From Xenophilus arseniciresistens (GTDB lineage: Bacteria; Pseudomonadota; Gammaproteobacteria; Burkholderiales; Burkholderiaceae_C): a stretch of 64,000 nucleotides of DNA. The number at the start of each line of letters is the position of its first letter. The stretch's first letter is position 1. The stretch lies in NCBI RefSeq assembly GCF_028023875.1, contig NZ_JAQIPB010000003.1, positions 434,001-498,000 on the forward strand. Reading direction: 5' to 3'. Below, one piece after another: positions 36,230-45,300 of this stretch. The translations under genes were made by a program, and so were the position numbers. The notes beneath the pieces are model-generated. The model saw nothing but the letters and a program-made list of their open reading frames with translations, was not told the DNA's origin and made no database searches.

Positions 36230-37549
36230 ATGGCCGCATTGAACGCATTGGCCGAGGAAGCGCTGGTCTATGCCTGGCCGCTCTACGAGATGTGCCGTAT
36301 GCGCGCCGCCACCTCGCCGCGACGCACCGACAGCGGCGGCGACGCACCCGCGCCACAACGCTGGTGCAACGTCTTCACCCACGCGCGCCAGCTGCTGCGC
36401 GCCGGCAAGAGCCGGGTGGTCACGCCCAACAACGACACGCTCTACACCAACGCCTGGCTGGACCTGCGCGCCGGGCCGCTGGTGATCGACGTGCCCGACA
36501 CCGCCGGGCGCTACTACGTGCTGGGGCTGCTGGACTTCTACACCAACCCCTTCGCGCACCTCGGCCAGCGCCTCACCGGCACCACGGCGCGCTCCTTTCT
36601 CATCACGCCGCCGGGCTGGCAGGGCGCGCTGCCGGCGCCCTTCGACGCGCCGGGCGCGCACATCGAGGCGCCGACGAAGTGGCTGTGGGTGATCGGCCGC
36701 ATCCTGGTCGACGGGCCGTCGGACCTGCCCGCGGTGCATGCGCTGCAGGACGGCTTCATCGTGCGCCCGCTGGCCGACTGGCTGGTGCGCGAGCCGGTGC
36801 GCCCGCGCCTCTTCGATCCGGCCTGCGATCCATCGGCCCCGCTCAGCGCGGCGCACTTCGCCGGGCAGGTGAATGCGGCACTGCGCGACAACCCGCCGCC
36901 CGCGCACGAGGCGGCGCTGTTGGCGCGCTTCGCGGCGGTGGGCATCGGCCCCGAAGCGCCCGCGCCGAACGACGAACAGCAGGCCGCGCTGCAGCACGCC
37001 ATCGACACCGTGCTGCCGCGCCTGCGCGCCGCCTCGCCGCGCACCGGCGGTGCGGGCTGGACCCAGCCGCCCCTGGTCAGCGGCAGCTTCGGCGACGACC
37101 ACCTCGGCCGCGCGCAGGTGGCGCTCAAGTACATCGGCATGCTGGAAAGCCGCGAGGCGGTCTACCCGCTGGCCTGGCACGACGCGCAGGGCCGCGCGCT
37201 CGACGGCAGCGCGCGCTACCGCCTGCGCTTCGCCGCCGATGCGCTGCCGCCGGTGGATGCCTTCTGGTCGATCACGATGTACGACGCGCGCGACTACATG
37301 CTGGTCGACAACCCCATCGACCGCTACGCCATCGGCGACCGCACGCCCGGCCTGCAGCGCGATGCGGACGGCGGCCTCACGCTGCAGGTGCAGCATGCGC
37401 CGCCCGCCGACGAAGCCAACTGGCTGCCCGCGCCCGCGGGCGCCTTCTACCTCTGCCTGCGCGCCTACATGCCGCGCGAGGACATGCTCGACGGCCGCTA
37501 TGCGCTGCCGCCGCTGCAGCGTGTGAACGACCCAGGAGACCGCGCATGA
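36230..37549 (+). CDS. DUF1254/DUF1214 domain protein (second copy)
   Basis: A 439-residue paralogue of the preceding gene. Shared marks include VVTPNNDTLYTNAWLDL, PTKWLWVIGRILVDG (compare PTNLVWLIGRILVG), PPVDAFWSITMYDARDYM and NWLPAPAGAFYLCLRAYMP. No signal peptide is seen. Its stop overlaps the next gene (ATGA). The two copies are clearly diverged, so they may form a heteromer or act on successive substrates; this is inference. Confidence 0.85.
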   Translation: MAALNALAEEALVYAWPLYEMCRMRAATSPRRTDSGGDAPAPQRWCNVFTHARQLLRAGKSRVVTPNNDTLYTNAWLDLRAGPLVIDVPDTAGRYYVLGLLDFYTNPFAHLGQRLTGTTARSFLITPPGWQGALPAPFDAPGAHIEAPTKWLWVIGRILVDGPSDLPAVHALQDGFIVRPLADWLVREPVRPRLFDPACDPSAPLSAAHFAGQVNAALRDNPPPAHEAALLARFAAVGIGPEAPAPNDEQQAALQHAIDTVLPRLRAASPRTGGAGWTQPPLVSGSFGDDHLGRAQVALKYIGMLESREAVYPLAWHDAQGRALDGSARYRLRFAADALPPVDAFWSITMYDARDYMLVDNPIDRYAIGDRTPGLQRDADGGLTLQVQHAPPADEANWLPAPAGAFYLCLRAYMPREDMLDGRYALPPLQRVNDPGDRA

Positions 37550-38805
37550 GCAATACCACCACCGACGACGACAAGCCCTTCCTCATCGTGGGCAGCGGCA
37601 GCGAGACCGTGGCGCCGGGCCTGCACATCCTGCGCGGCCAGGGCCAGTCCTTCGTGGCCGAGACCGACGCCGGCCTGGTCGTGATCGACGCCGGCCCGGG
37701 CGGCGCGGTGACGGCGGGCATGATCGAGGCGCTGCGCGAGCTCAGCGACGCGCCGGTGCACGCGCTGTGCTACAGCCACGGCCACGTCGGCTACAACGCC
37801 GGCGTGCCCGAGTGGCTGGCGCATGCGCGCGAACGCGGCGAGCCGGCGCCGCGCGTGATCGCGCACCGCAACGTGCCGCGCCGCTACGCGCGCTACCGCG
37901 AGACGCAGGCGCTGCAGCACCGCATGGCCGAGGTGCAGTTCAACCGCGCGCCCGGCTTCTTCGACAAGCGGCTGGCGATGCACGAGCCTGGCGAGACCTT
38001 CGACGAGCGCCTGGTCATCGGCAGCGGCGATCGGCGCATCGAGCTGTTCTGGGCGCCCTCCGAAACCGACGATGCCATCGCCCTGTGGAGCCCGGTGCAG
38101 CGCGTGCTGTACGGCGGCGCTGCGCTGCTCGACTCCATCCCCAACATCGGCACGCCGTTCCGCACCATGCGCGACACGGTGCGCTGGGCCGGCACGCTGG
38201 AGGCCATGGCGGCGCTGAACCCGCGCAAGGCGGTGCGCGAGTTCGGTCCGGTGATCGACGGCGAGGCCGCAGTGCAGCAGGTGCTGACGCACACCGCGCG
38301 CGCGCTGCGCTGGCTGCGCGCGGAGGTGGTACGGCTGATGAACGAGGGTCTGAACGAGCAGCAGGTGCTGGCGCGCATCCGCTTCCCCGAGGAACTCTTC
38401 GGCGTGGCATGGATGAAGCCCAGCTACGGCGACCCGGGCTACATCGTGCGCGACATCTACCGCTCCGAGAACGGCTGGTGGGACCGCAACCCGACCTCGC
38501 TGCACCCGGAAGCGCCCGAGGATGCGGCCGGCGCGGTGGCGGCGGCGATCAGCGACAAGGCCGGCGTGATCGCCAGCGCGCAGGCGCTGGCCGATGCCGG
38601 ACGCTGGCAGCTGGCGCTGCATGTGATCGACCTGCTGGCCACCGCGCCCGGCGAGGCGCCGGAGATCGTGCAGGCACGTCGGCTCAAGGCCGCCTGGCTG
38701 CGCGAACGCGCTCGGCAGGTGGCGAGCTACGTGTCGCGCAACCTGTACCGGGTGAGCGCGGAGATGATCGAACAGGGCACGCAGGCGCGCTTCGGCATCC
38801 GCTGA
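37546..38805 (+). CDS. Alkylsulfatase-like MBL-fold protein with altered metal motif
   Basis: A 419-residue protein with a metallo-beta-lactamase fold followed by an alkyl-sulfatase-dimerisation-like helical domain (about 240-400, with NENGLNEQQVLARIRFP-type text and YVSRNLYRVS at the end). The metal motif HxHxDH is CYSHGHVGYNAG: His78 and His80 are present but Asp and the third His are Gly82 and Tyr83. A binuclear Zn site as in SdsA1 would lose two ligands. Coupled to the DUF1254 pair. It may bind one metal or hydrolyse a different ester; the fold call is firm, the reaction is not. Confidence 0.78.
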   Translation: MSNTTTDDDKPFLIVGSGSETVAPGLHILRGQGQSFVAETDAGLVVIDAGPGGAVTAGMIEALRELSDAPVHALCYSHGHVGYNAGVPEWLAHARERGEPAPRVIAHRNVPRRYARYRETQALQHRMAEVQFNRAPGFFDKRLAMHEPGETFDERLVIGSGDRRIELFWAPSETDDAIALWSPVQRVLYGGAALLDSIPNIGTPFRTMRDTVRWAGTLEAMAALNPRKAVREFGPVIDGEAAVQQVLTHTARALRWLRAEVVRLMNEGLNEQQVLARIRFPEELFGVAWMKPSYGDPGYIVRDIYRSENGWWDRNPTSLHPEAPEDAAGAVAAAISDKAGVIASAQALADAGRWQLALHVIDLLATAPGEAPEIVQARRLKAAWLRERARQVASYVSRNLYRVSAEMIEQGTQARFGIR

Positions 38806-38834
38806 AGCAACGCCAGGATTGCAAGGAGACACCG

Positions 38835-39806
38835 ATGACGAAGAAAAGACTGCTGGCGACACTGCTGCTGGCGGGCACGTTCGCCGCCCACGCGCAGAAC
38901 GCCGAGCGCTATCCCGAGCGCCCGGTGACGCTGATCGTTCCCACCGCGCCCGCTGGCGGCACCGACACCATTGCGCGGCTGTTCGCCGACGCGCTGGGCA
39001 AGGCGATGAAGCAGAGCTTCGTGGTCGACAACCGCCCTGGCGCCAACGGCATCCTCGGCACCGAAACGGCCGCGCGCGCAGCGCCCGACGGCTACAGGCT
39101 GCTGTTCACCTACGCGGCGACCATGGCGATCAACCCCAGCCTGTACAAGAAGCTGCCCTACGACCCGCTGAAGGACTTCGCCCCCATCGCCCAGATCGGC
39201 CGTGGCGGCAACCTGCTGATGGTGCGCAAGGACCTGCCGGTGAACACGGTAAAGGAGTTCGTCGCCTACGTGAAAGCGCGCCCCGACAATCTGAGCTACT
39301 GCTCGTGGGGCGCCGGCTCCGGCGGCCATCTGGCGATGGAAAGCCTGAAGAAGCAGGCCGGCCTGGTGATGACGCACGTGCCCTACAAGGGCACCGCGCC
39401 CTGCGTGCAGGACCTGCTGGGCAGCCAGGTGGACGCAGCCTTCGCCGACATCTCCTCCACGGTGGAGATCGCCCGCTCCGGCCGTGTGAAGGTGCTGGCC
39501 TACGGCGGCGCCGGCCGCATGCCGATGCTGCCCGACGTGCCGACGATGACCGAGGCCGGCTACCCCTTCAGCAACTACTCCTGGTACGGGCTCTTCGCGC
39601 CCGCGAAGACGCCGCCGGCCATCGTCAAGCGCCTCAACGAGGCAGTGAACCAGGCATTGAAGGACCCGGCCGTGGTGCAGCGCATGCGCGAGCTGAACTT
39701 CACCGACCTGCCGGTCGAGACGCCGGAACAGTTCGCGGCAACGATCCGGCAGGACCTCAACGACTGGGGGTCGCTGGTGAAGGCGGTCGGTCTGTCGCTG
39801 GATTAG
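38835..39806 (+). CDS. Bug/TctC-family periplasmic solute-binding protein (second)
   Basis: A 323-residue receptor with signal peptide ending at about residue 20 (AAHAQ), then YPERPVTLIVPTAPAGGTDTIARLFAD and VVDNRPGANGILGTETAARA. ATG at 38835 is fixed by AAGGAGAC at 38823-38830. It closes the operon that starts with the porin and ends three bases before the convergent ruvA stop. Unlike the first receptor it contains a Cys pair (LSYCSWG and APCVQDL), possibly a disulfide. Confidence 0.93.
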   Translation: MTKKRLLATLLLAGTFAAHAQNAERYPERPVTLIVPTAPAGGTDTIARLFADALGKAMKQSFVVDNRPGANGILGTETAARAAPDGYRLLFTYAATMAINPSLYKKLPYDPLKDFAPIAQIGRGGNLLMVRKDLPVNTVKEFVAYVKARPDNLSYCSWGAGSGGHLAMESLKKQAGLVMTHVPYKGTAPCVQDLLGSQVDAAFADISSTVEIARSGRVKVLAYGGAGRMPMLPDVPTMTEAGYPFSNYSWYGLFAPAKTPPAIVKRLNEAVNQALKDPAVVQRMRELNFTDLPVETPEQFAATIRQDLNDWGSLVKAVGLSLD

Positions 39807-39809
39807 GGC

Positions 39810-40394
39810 CTACTTGGCCAGGGCCTTGAGCGCGAGCTTGATGCCCTCGCTCACGCCCACGTCCTGGGGCAGCGTCTTCAGCGTGGCCGCGGCCTCGCGG
39901 TCGCTGTAGCCCAGCGCCAGCAGCGCCTGCAGGATGTCAGCCTGCACATCGCTGGCCGGCTGCGCCAGGCCTGCGGCCGGCGTGCCCAGCGCATCGCCCA
40001 GCTTGCCCTTGAGCTCCAGCAAGAGTCGCTCGGCCGTCTTCTTGCCGATGCCGGGAATCTTCACCAGCCGGCCGGGCTCCTGCAGCGAAATGGCCTGCGC
40101 CAGTTCATTGACGCTCATGCCCGACAGCAGCGCCAGCGCGGTGCGCGGCCCCACGCCCGAGATCTTGATCAGTTCGCGAAAGGCCGCGCGCTCGCCCGCC
40201 GAGCCAAAGCCATAGAGAATCTGCGCGTCCTCGCGCACCACGAAGTGGGTGAGCAGGGAGACCTTCTCGCCCGTGTTCGGCAGGTTGTAGAAGGTGCTCA
40301 TGGGCACATCGACCTCGTAGCCGACACCATGGCAGTCGATCACGATTTGGGGCGGATTGCGCTCGGCGAGCGTGCCGGTGAGTTTGCCTATCAT
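39810..40394 (-). CDS. ruvA: Holliday junction binding protein RuvA
   Basis: A 194-residue RuvA: OB-fold N-terminus [31 protein letters not shown], central double HhH domain ([10 protein letters not shown] and [23 protein letters not shown]) and a C-terminal RuvB-binding domain ([19 protein letters not shown]). It tethers RuvB to Holliday junctions. The partner ruvB lies 16 kb to the left on the same strand. Divergent from the phoH-like gene. Confidence 0.97.
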   Translation of the reverse strand: MIGKLTGTLAERNPPQIVIDCHGVGYEVDVPMSTFYNLPNTGEKVSLLTHFVVREDAQILYGFGSAGERAAFRELIKISGVGPRTALALLSGMSVNELAQAISLQEPGRLVKIPGIGKKTAERLLLELKGKLGDALGTPAAGLAQPASDVQADILQALLALGYSDREAAATLKTLPQDVGVSEGIKLALKALAK

Positions 40395-40439
40395 CGAAGC
40401 TTCTGGCCGCTTTCCGGCCCCCTAATAAGTCAGGACTGA

Positions 40440-41378
40440 GTGATTCTCCGCCACAGCTTCACCCCCCCCAGCAACACCCGCCTGGCCCATCTGTGCGGCC
40501 CCATGGATGCGAACCTGCGCCGCATCGAGGAAGCGCTGGGGGTGAAGATCGCGCACCGCCACGAGGTGTTCAAGGTCGATGGCCCCAAGGTCAAGGCCAC
40601 GCGCGCGATGGAAACGCTCCAGGCGCTGTATGAGATGGCGCAGCGCCCCATCGACAGCGCCGTGGTGCAGCTCATGCTGGCCGGCGACGGCGCCATGGCC
40701 GAGGCCGCCGACGGCGCGGTGGTGCTGAACACCCGCCGCAACGACCTGCGCGCACGCACGCCCAACCAGAGCGTGTACCTGGACAACATCGCGAGCCACG
40801 ACATCACCTTCGGCATCGGCCCCGCCGGCACGGGCAAGACCTACCTGGCCGTGGCCTGCGCGGTCGATGCGCTGGAGCGCAGCAGCGTGCAGCGCATCGT
40901 GCTCACGCGGCCGGCCGTTGAAGCCGGCGAGCGCCTGGGCTTCCTGCCCGGCGACCTGACGCAGAAGGTGGACCCGTACCTGCGTCCGCTGTACGACGCG
41001 CTCTACGACCTGATGGGTTTCGAGAAGGTCAACAAGGCCTTCGAGCGCAATGCGCTGGAGATCGCACCGCTGGCCTTCATGCGCGGGCGCACGCTCAACA
41101 ACGCCTTCGTCATCCTCGACGAGGCGCAGAACACGACGCCCGAGCAGATGAAGATGTTCCTCACGCGCATCGGCTTCGGCAGCAAGTGCGTGGTGACGGG
41201 CGACGTGAGTCAGATCGACCTGCCCAAGACCCAGACCAGCGGCCTGATCGACGCCGAGCGCGTGCTGCGCCGTGTCCAGGGCCTGGCCTTCACGCACTTC
41301 AACAGCAGCGACGTGGTGCGCCACCCGCTGGTGGCGCGCATCGTCGACGCCTACGACAAGACCGGCAAGCGCGCCTGA
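40440..41378 (+). CDS. phoH: PhoH-like ATPase
   Basis: A 312-residue P-loop ATPase of the PhoH/YbeZ family, which works with the rRNA endonuclease YbeY. Walker [16 protein letters not shown] is near residue 127, Walker [16 protein letters not shown] near 224, and [11 protein letters not shown] follows. A KH-like N-terminal part ([15 protein letters not shown]) is present. Start is GTG at 40440 with AGGA at 40432-40435; no suitable ATG lies nearby. ybeY follows 31 bases downstream, the standard phoH-ybeY order. Confidence 0.94.
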   Translation: MILRHSFTPPSNTRLAHLCGPMDANLRRIEEALGVKIAHRHEVFKVDGPKVKATRAMETLQALYEMAQRPIDSAVVQLMLAGDGAMAEAADGAVVLNTRRNDLRARTPNQSVYLDNIASHDITFGIGPAGTGKTYLAVACAVDALERSSVQRIVLTRPAVEAGERLGFLPGDLTQKVDPYLRPLYDALYDLMGFEKVNKAFERNALEIAPLAFMRGRTLNNAFVILDEAQNTTPEQMKMFLTRIGFGSKCVVTGDVSQIDLPKTQTSGLIDAERVLRRVQGLAFTHFNSSDVVRHPLVARIVDAYDKTGKRA

Positions 41379-41409
41379 ACGACAGACAAGCCAGAAGAAA
41401 AAGCCCCGC

Positions 41410-41865
41410 ATGCCCTTGCCCGAACTTTCACTGTCGCTGCAGTTCGCCCGCTTCGATGACGTGGCACGGCACCGCGCCGCGCTGCCGCGCCACCGCGTGG
41501 CGCGCTGCATCCGCCACGCGCTGGAGCTGCCGGCCGAGATCACGGTGCGCATCGTCGACGCCGAAGAAGGCCAGCAGCTCAACCGCGAGTTCCGCGGCAA
41601 GGACTACGCCACCAATGTGCTGACCTTCGACTATGCGCAGGCGCCGCTGGTGATGGCCGACCTGGTGCTGTGCGCGCCCGTGATCGCGCGTGAAGCCAGG
41701 GAAGCGCGCCGGAGCCTGGCCGACCATTACGCGCATCTGCTGGTGCACGGCACCCTGCACGCGCAGGGCTGGGACCACGAGACCGGCGACGAGGACGCCG
41801 AGGCCATGGAGGCGCGGGAGATCGAGATTCTGGCCGGCCTGGGCGTGCGAAACCCCTACCGCTGA
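41410..41865 (+). CDS. ybeY: rRNA maturation endoribonuclease YbeY
   Basis: A 151-residue zinc-dependent RNase for 16S rRNA 3' end processing and ribosome quality control. The UPF0054 motif is intact: HLLVHGTLHAQGWDH near 111-125 gives the three zinc-binding His residues, and LNREFRGKDYATNVLTF precedes it. Start ATG at 41410. Situated between phoH and a TSUP permease gene. Confidence 0.95.
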   Translation: MPLPELSLSLQFARFDDVARHRAALPRHRVARCIRHALELPAEITVRIVDAEEGQQLNREFRGKDYATNVLTFDYAQAPLVMADLVLCAPVIAREAREARRSLADHYAHLLVHGTLHAQGWDHETGDEDAEAMEAREIEILAGLGVRNPYR

Positions 41866-41868
41866 GCC

Positions 41869-42633
41869 ATGTTCGACATCGCCGTGCTGCTGGCTGCAGC
41901 CTTCGTCGCGGGTGCGCTCAATGCCGTGGCTGGCGGCGGCAGTTTTCTGACCCTGCCCGCGCTGGTGCTGACCGGCGTGCCGCCCGTCGTGGCCAACGCC
42001 ACCGGCACGGTCGCCCTGCTGCCCGGCTACCTGGCGGGCGCGTGGGGCTTCAGGGAGGACTGGCAGCCGCCGCCCGGCCTGACGCTCAGGCGCCTGCTGC
42101 TGCTGTCGCTGGTGGGCGGCGCCGCGGGCGCCGTCCTGTTGCTGCTGACCTCCGACGCGGCCTTCCGCCGCATCGTGCCCTGGCTGCTGCTGGCCGCCAC
42201 GGCCATGTTCGCGTTGGGGCCGCGGCTGCGCGCCTGGAGCGCGTCTGCCGCCGGCGGTGCCGCCGGCCATGCGGCGCCATCCGGCCTCAAGGCCACGCTG
42301 GGGGTGCTGGCGGTGGCGGGCTACGGCGGCTATTTCAACGGCGGGCTGGGCATCCTGCTGCTGGCCCTGTTCGGGCTGCTGGGGCAGACCCAGTTGCATG
42401 CCATGAACGGCATGAAGAACCTCGTGTCGGCCGTGCTCACAGCCATCGCCGTGCTGATCTACGCGGCCGGCGGGCTGGTGCTGTGGCCGCAGGCGCTGCT
42501 GATGATGGTGGCCGCCACCGCAGGCGGTTATGCGGGCGCCCGCGTCGCGCGCCGCATCCCCGCGCCCTGGCTGCGCGCGGGCATCGTGGCCACGGGGCTG
42601 GTGATGGCTGCGGTGTTCTTCTGGCGGCAGTAA
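41869..42633 (+). CDS. TSUP (TauE/SafE) family permease
   Basis: A 254-residue inner-membrane protein with eight or so helices. The TauE/SafE signature is clear: GALNAVAGGGSFLTLPALVLTGVP near the N-terminus and its inverted repeat YGGYFNGGLGILLLALFGLLG in the second half. The family exports sulfite, sulfoacetate or other organosulfur anions, or takes up thiosulfate. It starts three bases after ybeY. Substrate unknown; the alkylsulfatase-like gene 4 kb away makes sulfur compounds tempting but unproven. Confidence 0.9.
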   Translation: MFDIAVLLAAAFVAGALNAVAGGGSFLTLPALVLTGVPPVVANATGTVALLPGYLAGAWGFREDWQPPPGLTLRRLLLLSLVGGAAGAVLLLLTSDAAFRRIVPWLLLAATAMFALGPRLRAWSASAAGGAAGHAAPSGLKATLGVLAVAGYGGYFNGGLGILLLALFGLLGQTQLHAMNGMKNLVSAVLTAIAVLIYAAGGLVLWPQALLMMVAATAGGYAGARVARRIPAPWLRAGIVATGLVMAAVFFWRQ

Positions 42634-42645
42634 CAGGCGCGCGTC

Positions 42646-43086
42646 TCAACGCATGTCGATCGGGATCGTGACCGGTCCGTCGTTGAGCAGATGCACCTGC
42701 ATGTCGGCGCCGAAGATGCCGGTCTGCACCGCGGGATGGGCCTGGCGTGCGCGCGCGACGAAGTCCTCGTAAAGCCGCCGCCCCAGGTCCGGCGGCGCCG
42801 CCGCCGTGAAGCTGGGCCGGTTGCCGCCTCTCACATCGGCTGCCAGCGTGAACTGGCTGACCAGCAGGAGGCCGCCGCCCACGTCCTGCACGCTGCGATT
42901 CATCTTGCCGGCCTCGTCGCTGAAGATGCGCAGCTTGAGGATCTTGGCCAGCAGCCGTTCCCCGACGGCCTCGCTGTCTTCGGGCTCGGCGCACACCAGC
43001 ACCAGCAGGCCCTGCCCGATCTGCCCCATCACCTGGCCGCCGACTTCGACCCGTGCCTCGCGCACACGTTGCAACAATGCCTTCAT
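42646..43086 (-). CDS. dtd: D-aminoacyl-tRNA deacylase
   Basis: A 146-residue enzyme that hydrolyses D-aminoacyl-tRNA, keeping D-amino acids out of proteins. The catalytic [17 protein letters not shown] motif (near 77) and the cross-subunit Gly-cisPro motif NDGPVTIPI at the C-terminus are present. Length is standard. Convergent with the TSUP permease gene (13 bases apart). Confidence 0.96.
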   Translation of the reverse strand: MKALLQRVREARVEVGGQVMGQIGQGLLVLVCAEPEDSEAVGERLLAKILKLRIFSDEAGKMNRSVQDVGGGLLLVSQFTLAADVRGGNRPSFTAAAPPDLGRRLYEDFVARARQAHPAVQTGIFGADMQVHLLNDGPVTIPIDMR

Positions 43087-43211
43087 TCGCTTCCTTTGAA
43101 CCTCGTTTTGTGTGAAAGTCGCCCGCGCCAGCCCCGGCGGGCGCGATTATGAGCAGTCGCGCCTGCCAGCCTGCTTACCATTCGGTCCCCCGATTTCCCT
43201 GAAGGATGCGC

Positions 43212-43760
43212 ATGCCCCAACCCAGCGTGAACACTCTGCGTCCGCTCGCCACCACGGCGCGGCGCTGCCTCGGCGCACTGGCCATGGGCGGCGCCTGCCT
43301 GGCTTGGCTGCTGGGCCCGCAACCTGCGGCAGCCCAGCCCAGCCAGGAGGCCACGCCTTCCGCCAGCGCCGATGTGGCGCATGCCGGCGTGCTGAAGTCG
43401 GTGCAGGGCGAGGTGCAGCTTCTGCGCGCTGGCGGCCAGACCAGGCTGGCACAGCCCGGTGACGTCGTGCATGTGGCAGACCGCCTGAGCACCGGTGCCA
43501 ATGGGGGCGCCAGCCTGCGGCTGCGCGATGGCACGGTGCTGATCATGGGCGCCCAGTCCCAGCTGGATCTGAAGCAGTACCAGTTCGACACCACCACGCA
43601 CGAGGGCAACATCTTCGTGTCGCTGCTGCGCGGTTCGCTGCGCATGGTCAGCGGCCTGATTGCCAAGAAGCAGCCCGAGGCCGTGCGCGTCGACACGCAG
43701 ACCGCCACCATCGGCATTCGAGGCACGGACTTCATCGTCAGCGCCGATTCCCGACCATGA
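43212..43760 (+). CDS. FecR-domain periplasmic protein
   Basis: A 182-residue exported protein. A long signal sequence (about 1-42, ACLAWLLGPQPAAAQ) precedes a FecR domain with VLKSVQGEVQLLRAG, RLSTGANGGASLRLRDGTVL and TATIGIRGTDFIV, the last being the FecR box seen in many secreted versions. No sigma factor gene is adjacent, so it is not a FecI partner here. The ATG at 43212 is favoured by AAGGA at 43202-43206; an ATG two codons upstream overlaps that site. Overlaps the OmpA gene by four bases. Confidence 0.85.
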   Translation: MPQPSVNTLRPLATTARRCLGALAMGGACLAWLLGPQPAAAQPSQEATPSASADVAHAGVLKSVQGEVQLLRAGGQTRLAQPGDVVHVADRLSTGANGGASLRLRDGTVLIMGAQSQLDLKQYQFDTTTHEGNIFVSLLRGSLRMVSGLIAKKQPEAVRVDTQTATIGIRGTDFIVSADSRP

Positions 43761-44401
43761 AGAAGACTAAAGCTCCGACCTCGGCCACGAAGATGCGTGC
43801 TCTGAACGTCTGCGGCATGGTGGCGCTGGGCGCACTGCTTGGCGCCTGCAGCACCCCGGCCACCCGCGTGGTGCTGCTGCCGCAGGAAGACGGCAGCCCT
43901 TCTGCGGTGGTGGTGCGCAGCGCCGGCGGCAACGAGGTGGTGACACTCTCCCAGCCCTACCAGCGCGCCACGCTGCCCGAAGGCTCGACCGCCGCGCCTG
44001 TGCTGGACCAGGCAGAGCCTGCGCAACTGCGTCAGGCGCATCCGGCCCTCTTCGAGCTGCTGCCCCCGGCCGCGCAGCTGTACACCCTGTACTTCGTCAC
44101 GGGCGGCGCCACGCTGACCCAGGAATCGCAGCAGCAACTGCCCGAAGTGCTCGATTCCGCGACGGCGCGCCCGGGCGCCGACATCGTCGTCACGGGCCAC
44201 ACCGACACCCAGGGTAGCGGCCCCAACAACGACAGCCTGTCCTTGCGGCGCGCGCAGGAAGTGCGGCAGATGCTGGTGCAGCGGGGCTTTCCGGTGCAGC
44301 GGATCGAAGCGGCCGGCCGCGGAGAGCGGGACCTGATCGTGCCCACGGCCGATGAAGTGAACGAGCCGAGGAACCGAAGGGTGACCGTGGAAGTGCGCTG
44401 A
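43757..44401 (+). CDS. OmpA-family lipoprotein
   Basis: A 214-residue outer-membrane lipoprotein. A lipobox LLGAC is at about residues 27-31, and the C-terminal OmpA domain (about 110-214) has LYFVTGGATLTQES, VTGHTDTQGSGPNND and the LSLRRAQEVRQMLVQRG and NRRVTVEV motifs that bind peptidoglycan diaminopimelate. Coupled to the FecR-domain gene (ATGA). Such FecR-OmpA pairs often travel with a CHASE2 cyclase, encoded here on the opposite strand. Confidence 0.9.
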   Translation: MKKTKAPTSATKMRALNVCGMVALGALLGACSTPATRVVLLPQEDGSPSAVVVRSAGGNEVVTLSQPYQRATLPEGSTAAPVLDQAEPAQLRQAHPALFELLPPAAQLYTLYFVTGGATLTQESQQQLPEVLDSATARPGADIVVTGHTDTQGSGPNNDSLSLRRAQEVRQMLVQRGFPVQRIEAAGRGERDLIVPTADEVNEPRNRRVTVEVR

Positions 44402-44432
44402 GGCCGCACCGGCCCGCGCGGGCGCCGCGGCG

Positions 44433-45251
44433 CTACACCGTCAGGATCTCATCGCGCTGCAGCCACCGGATGTCCGGCTCCGGCACACCCCCTGGCTCGA
44501 AGACGAATTCATGGTTGGTGGCCAGCATGTCGATCTGGCTCATGATCTCTTCGGTCTCGGCGGGTTTGGTGTGGGTGATGTAGATCGGATAGTTGTGGTG
44601 CGGCGAGATCCGTGTCAGTTCGGAAGCCAGCGTCGCCGGCGAGAGATGCAGGCTGCGCTCGGCCAGCAGGCGCTCGCGGTCGCTGAAGGCCGTTTCGATC
44701 ACGAGTGCGCCGACGTCCATTGCATTCACGCGGCGCCAGAAAGCCTCGTTGCGTTCGGTGTCGCCGCTGAAGACCCAGTGCAGCCCGCCCTCGGCCCGCC
44801 GGATGGCAAAGCCGCATGCCGGCACGGTGTGGACGGCCGGGAGCACTTCGACGACCTTGGGAATCTGCGCACCCAGCGCCAGGCGCTGGCCCTGGGCGAA
44901 GGGGTGAAAGCGCATGAAGGGCTCGGCCTCGCTGGGAATGCGCGTGAAATCGGGCCAGATGACGTTGTTGAAGATGTGGGCGCGCAGGGCCTCGATGGTT
45001 TCCGGCAGCGCATGCACGCGCAGGGGCGTGCTTCGCCGGCCCGCCACGGCGTCCAGCATCAGCGGCAGGTGGGCCACGTGGTCCATGTGCGAATGGGTGA
45101 GCACCACATCGTCGATGAGGCTCATCTCGTCGAGCGTGAGGTCGCCCAGGCCGGTGCCTGCATCGACCAGCAGGTCGCTGTCGACCAGGAAGGAGGTCGT
45201 TCGGCACTCCTTGGCAATCGCGCCGGAGCAGCCCAGCACCCGGACCTGCAT
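44433..45251 (-). CDS. MBL-fold phosphodiesterase, class II cyclic-nucleotide type
   Basis: A 272-residue metallo-beta-lactamase-fold hydrolase with intact metal motif LTHSHMDHVAHLPL near residue 53 and later ligands in VHTVPACGF, FSGDT and ITHTKP. The N-terminus MQVRVLGCSGAIAKECRTTSFLV and overall layout resemble class II 3',5'-cyclic-nucleotide phosphodiesterases. It lies 49 bases downstream of a nucleotide cyclase on the same strand, which supports cAMP or cGMP hydrolysis. ATG at 45251 is preferred to the TTG just upstream. Confidence 0.82.
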   Translation of the reverse strand: MQVRVLGCSGAIAKECRTTSFLVDSDLLVDAGTGLGDLTLDEMSLIDDVVLTHSHMDHVAHLPLMLDAVAGRRSTPLRVHALPETIEALRAHIFNNVIWPDFTRIPSEAEPFMRFHPFAQGQRLALGAQIPKVVEVLPAVHTVPACGFAIRRAEGGLHWVFSGDTERNEAFWRRVNAMDVGALVIETAFSDRERLLAERSLHLSPATLASELTRISPHHNYPIYITHTKPAETEEIMSQIDMLATNHEFVFEPGGVPEPDIRWLQRDEILTV

Positions 45252-45300
45252 CAAGATAGCCCTCCGTCGGACTGGATGGGATGATGGTGGCTGAGCGCCA

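Noticed and set aside
43212-43760. FecR protein as anti-sigma partner of an iron-uptake FecI system
   Set aside because: There is no sigma factor or TonB receptor gene next to it; the ECF sigma factor at 19304 has its own coupled anti-sigma gene. The exported FecR-OmpA-cyclase context fits better.
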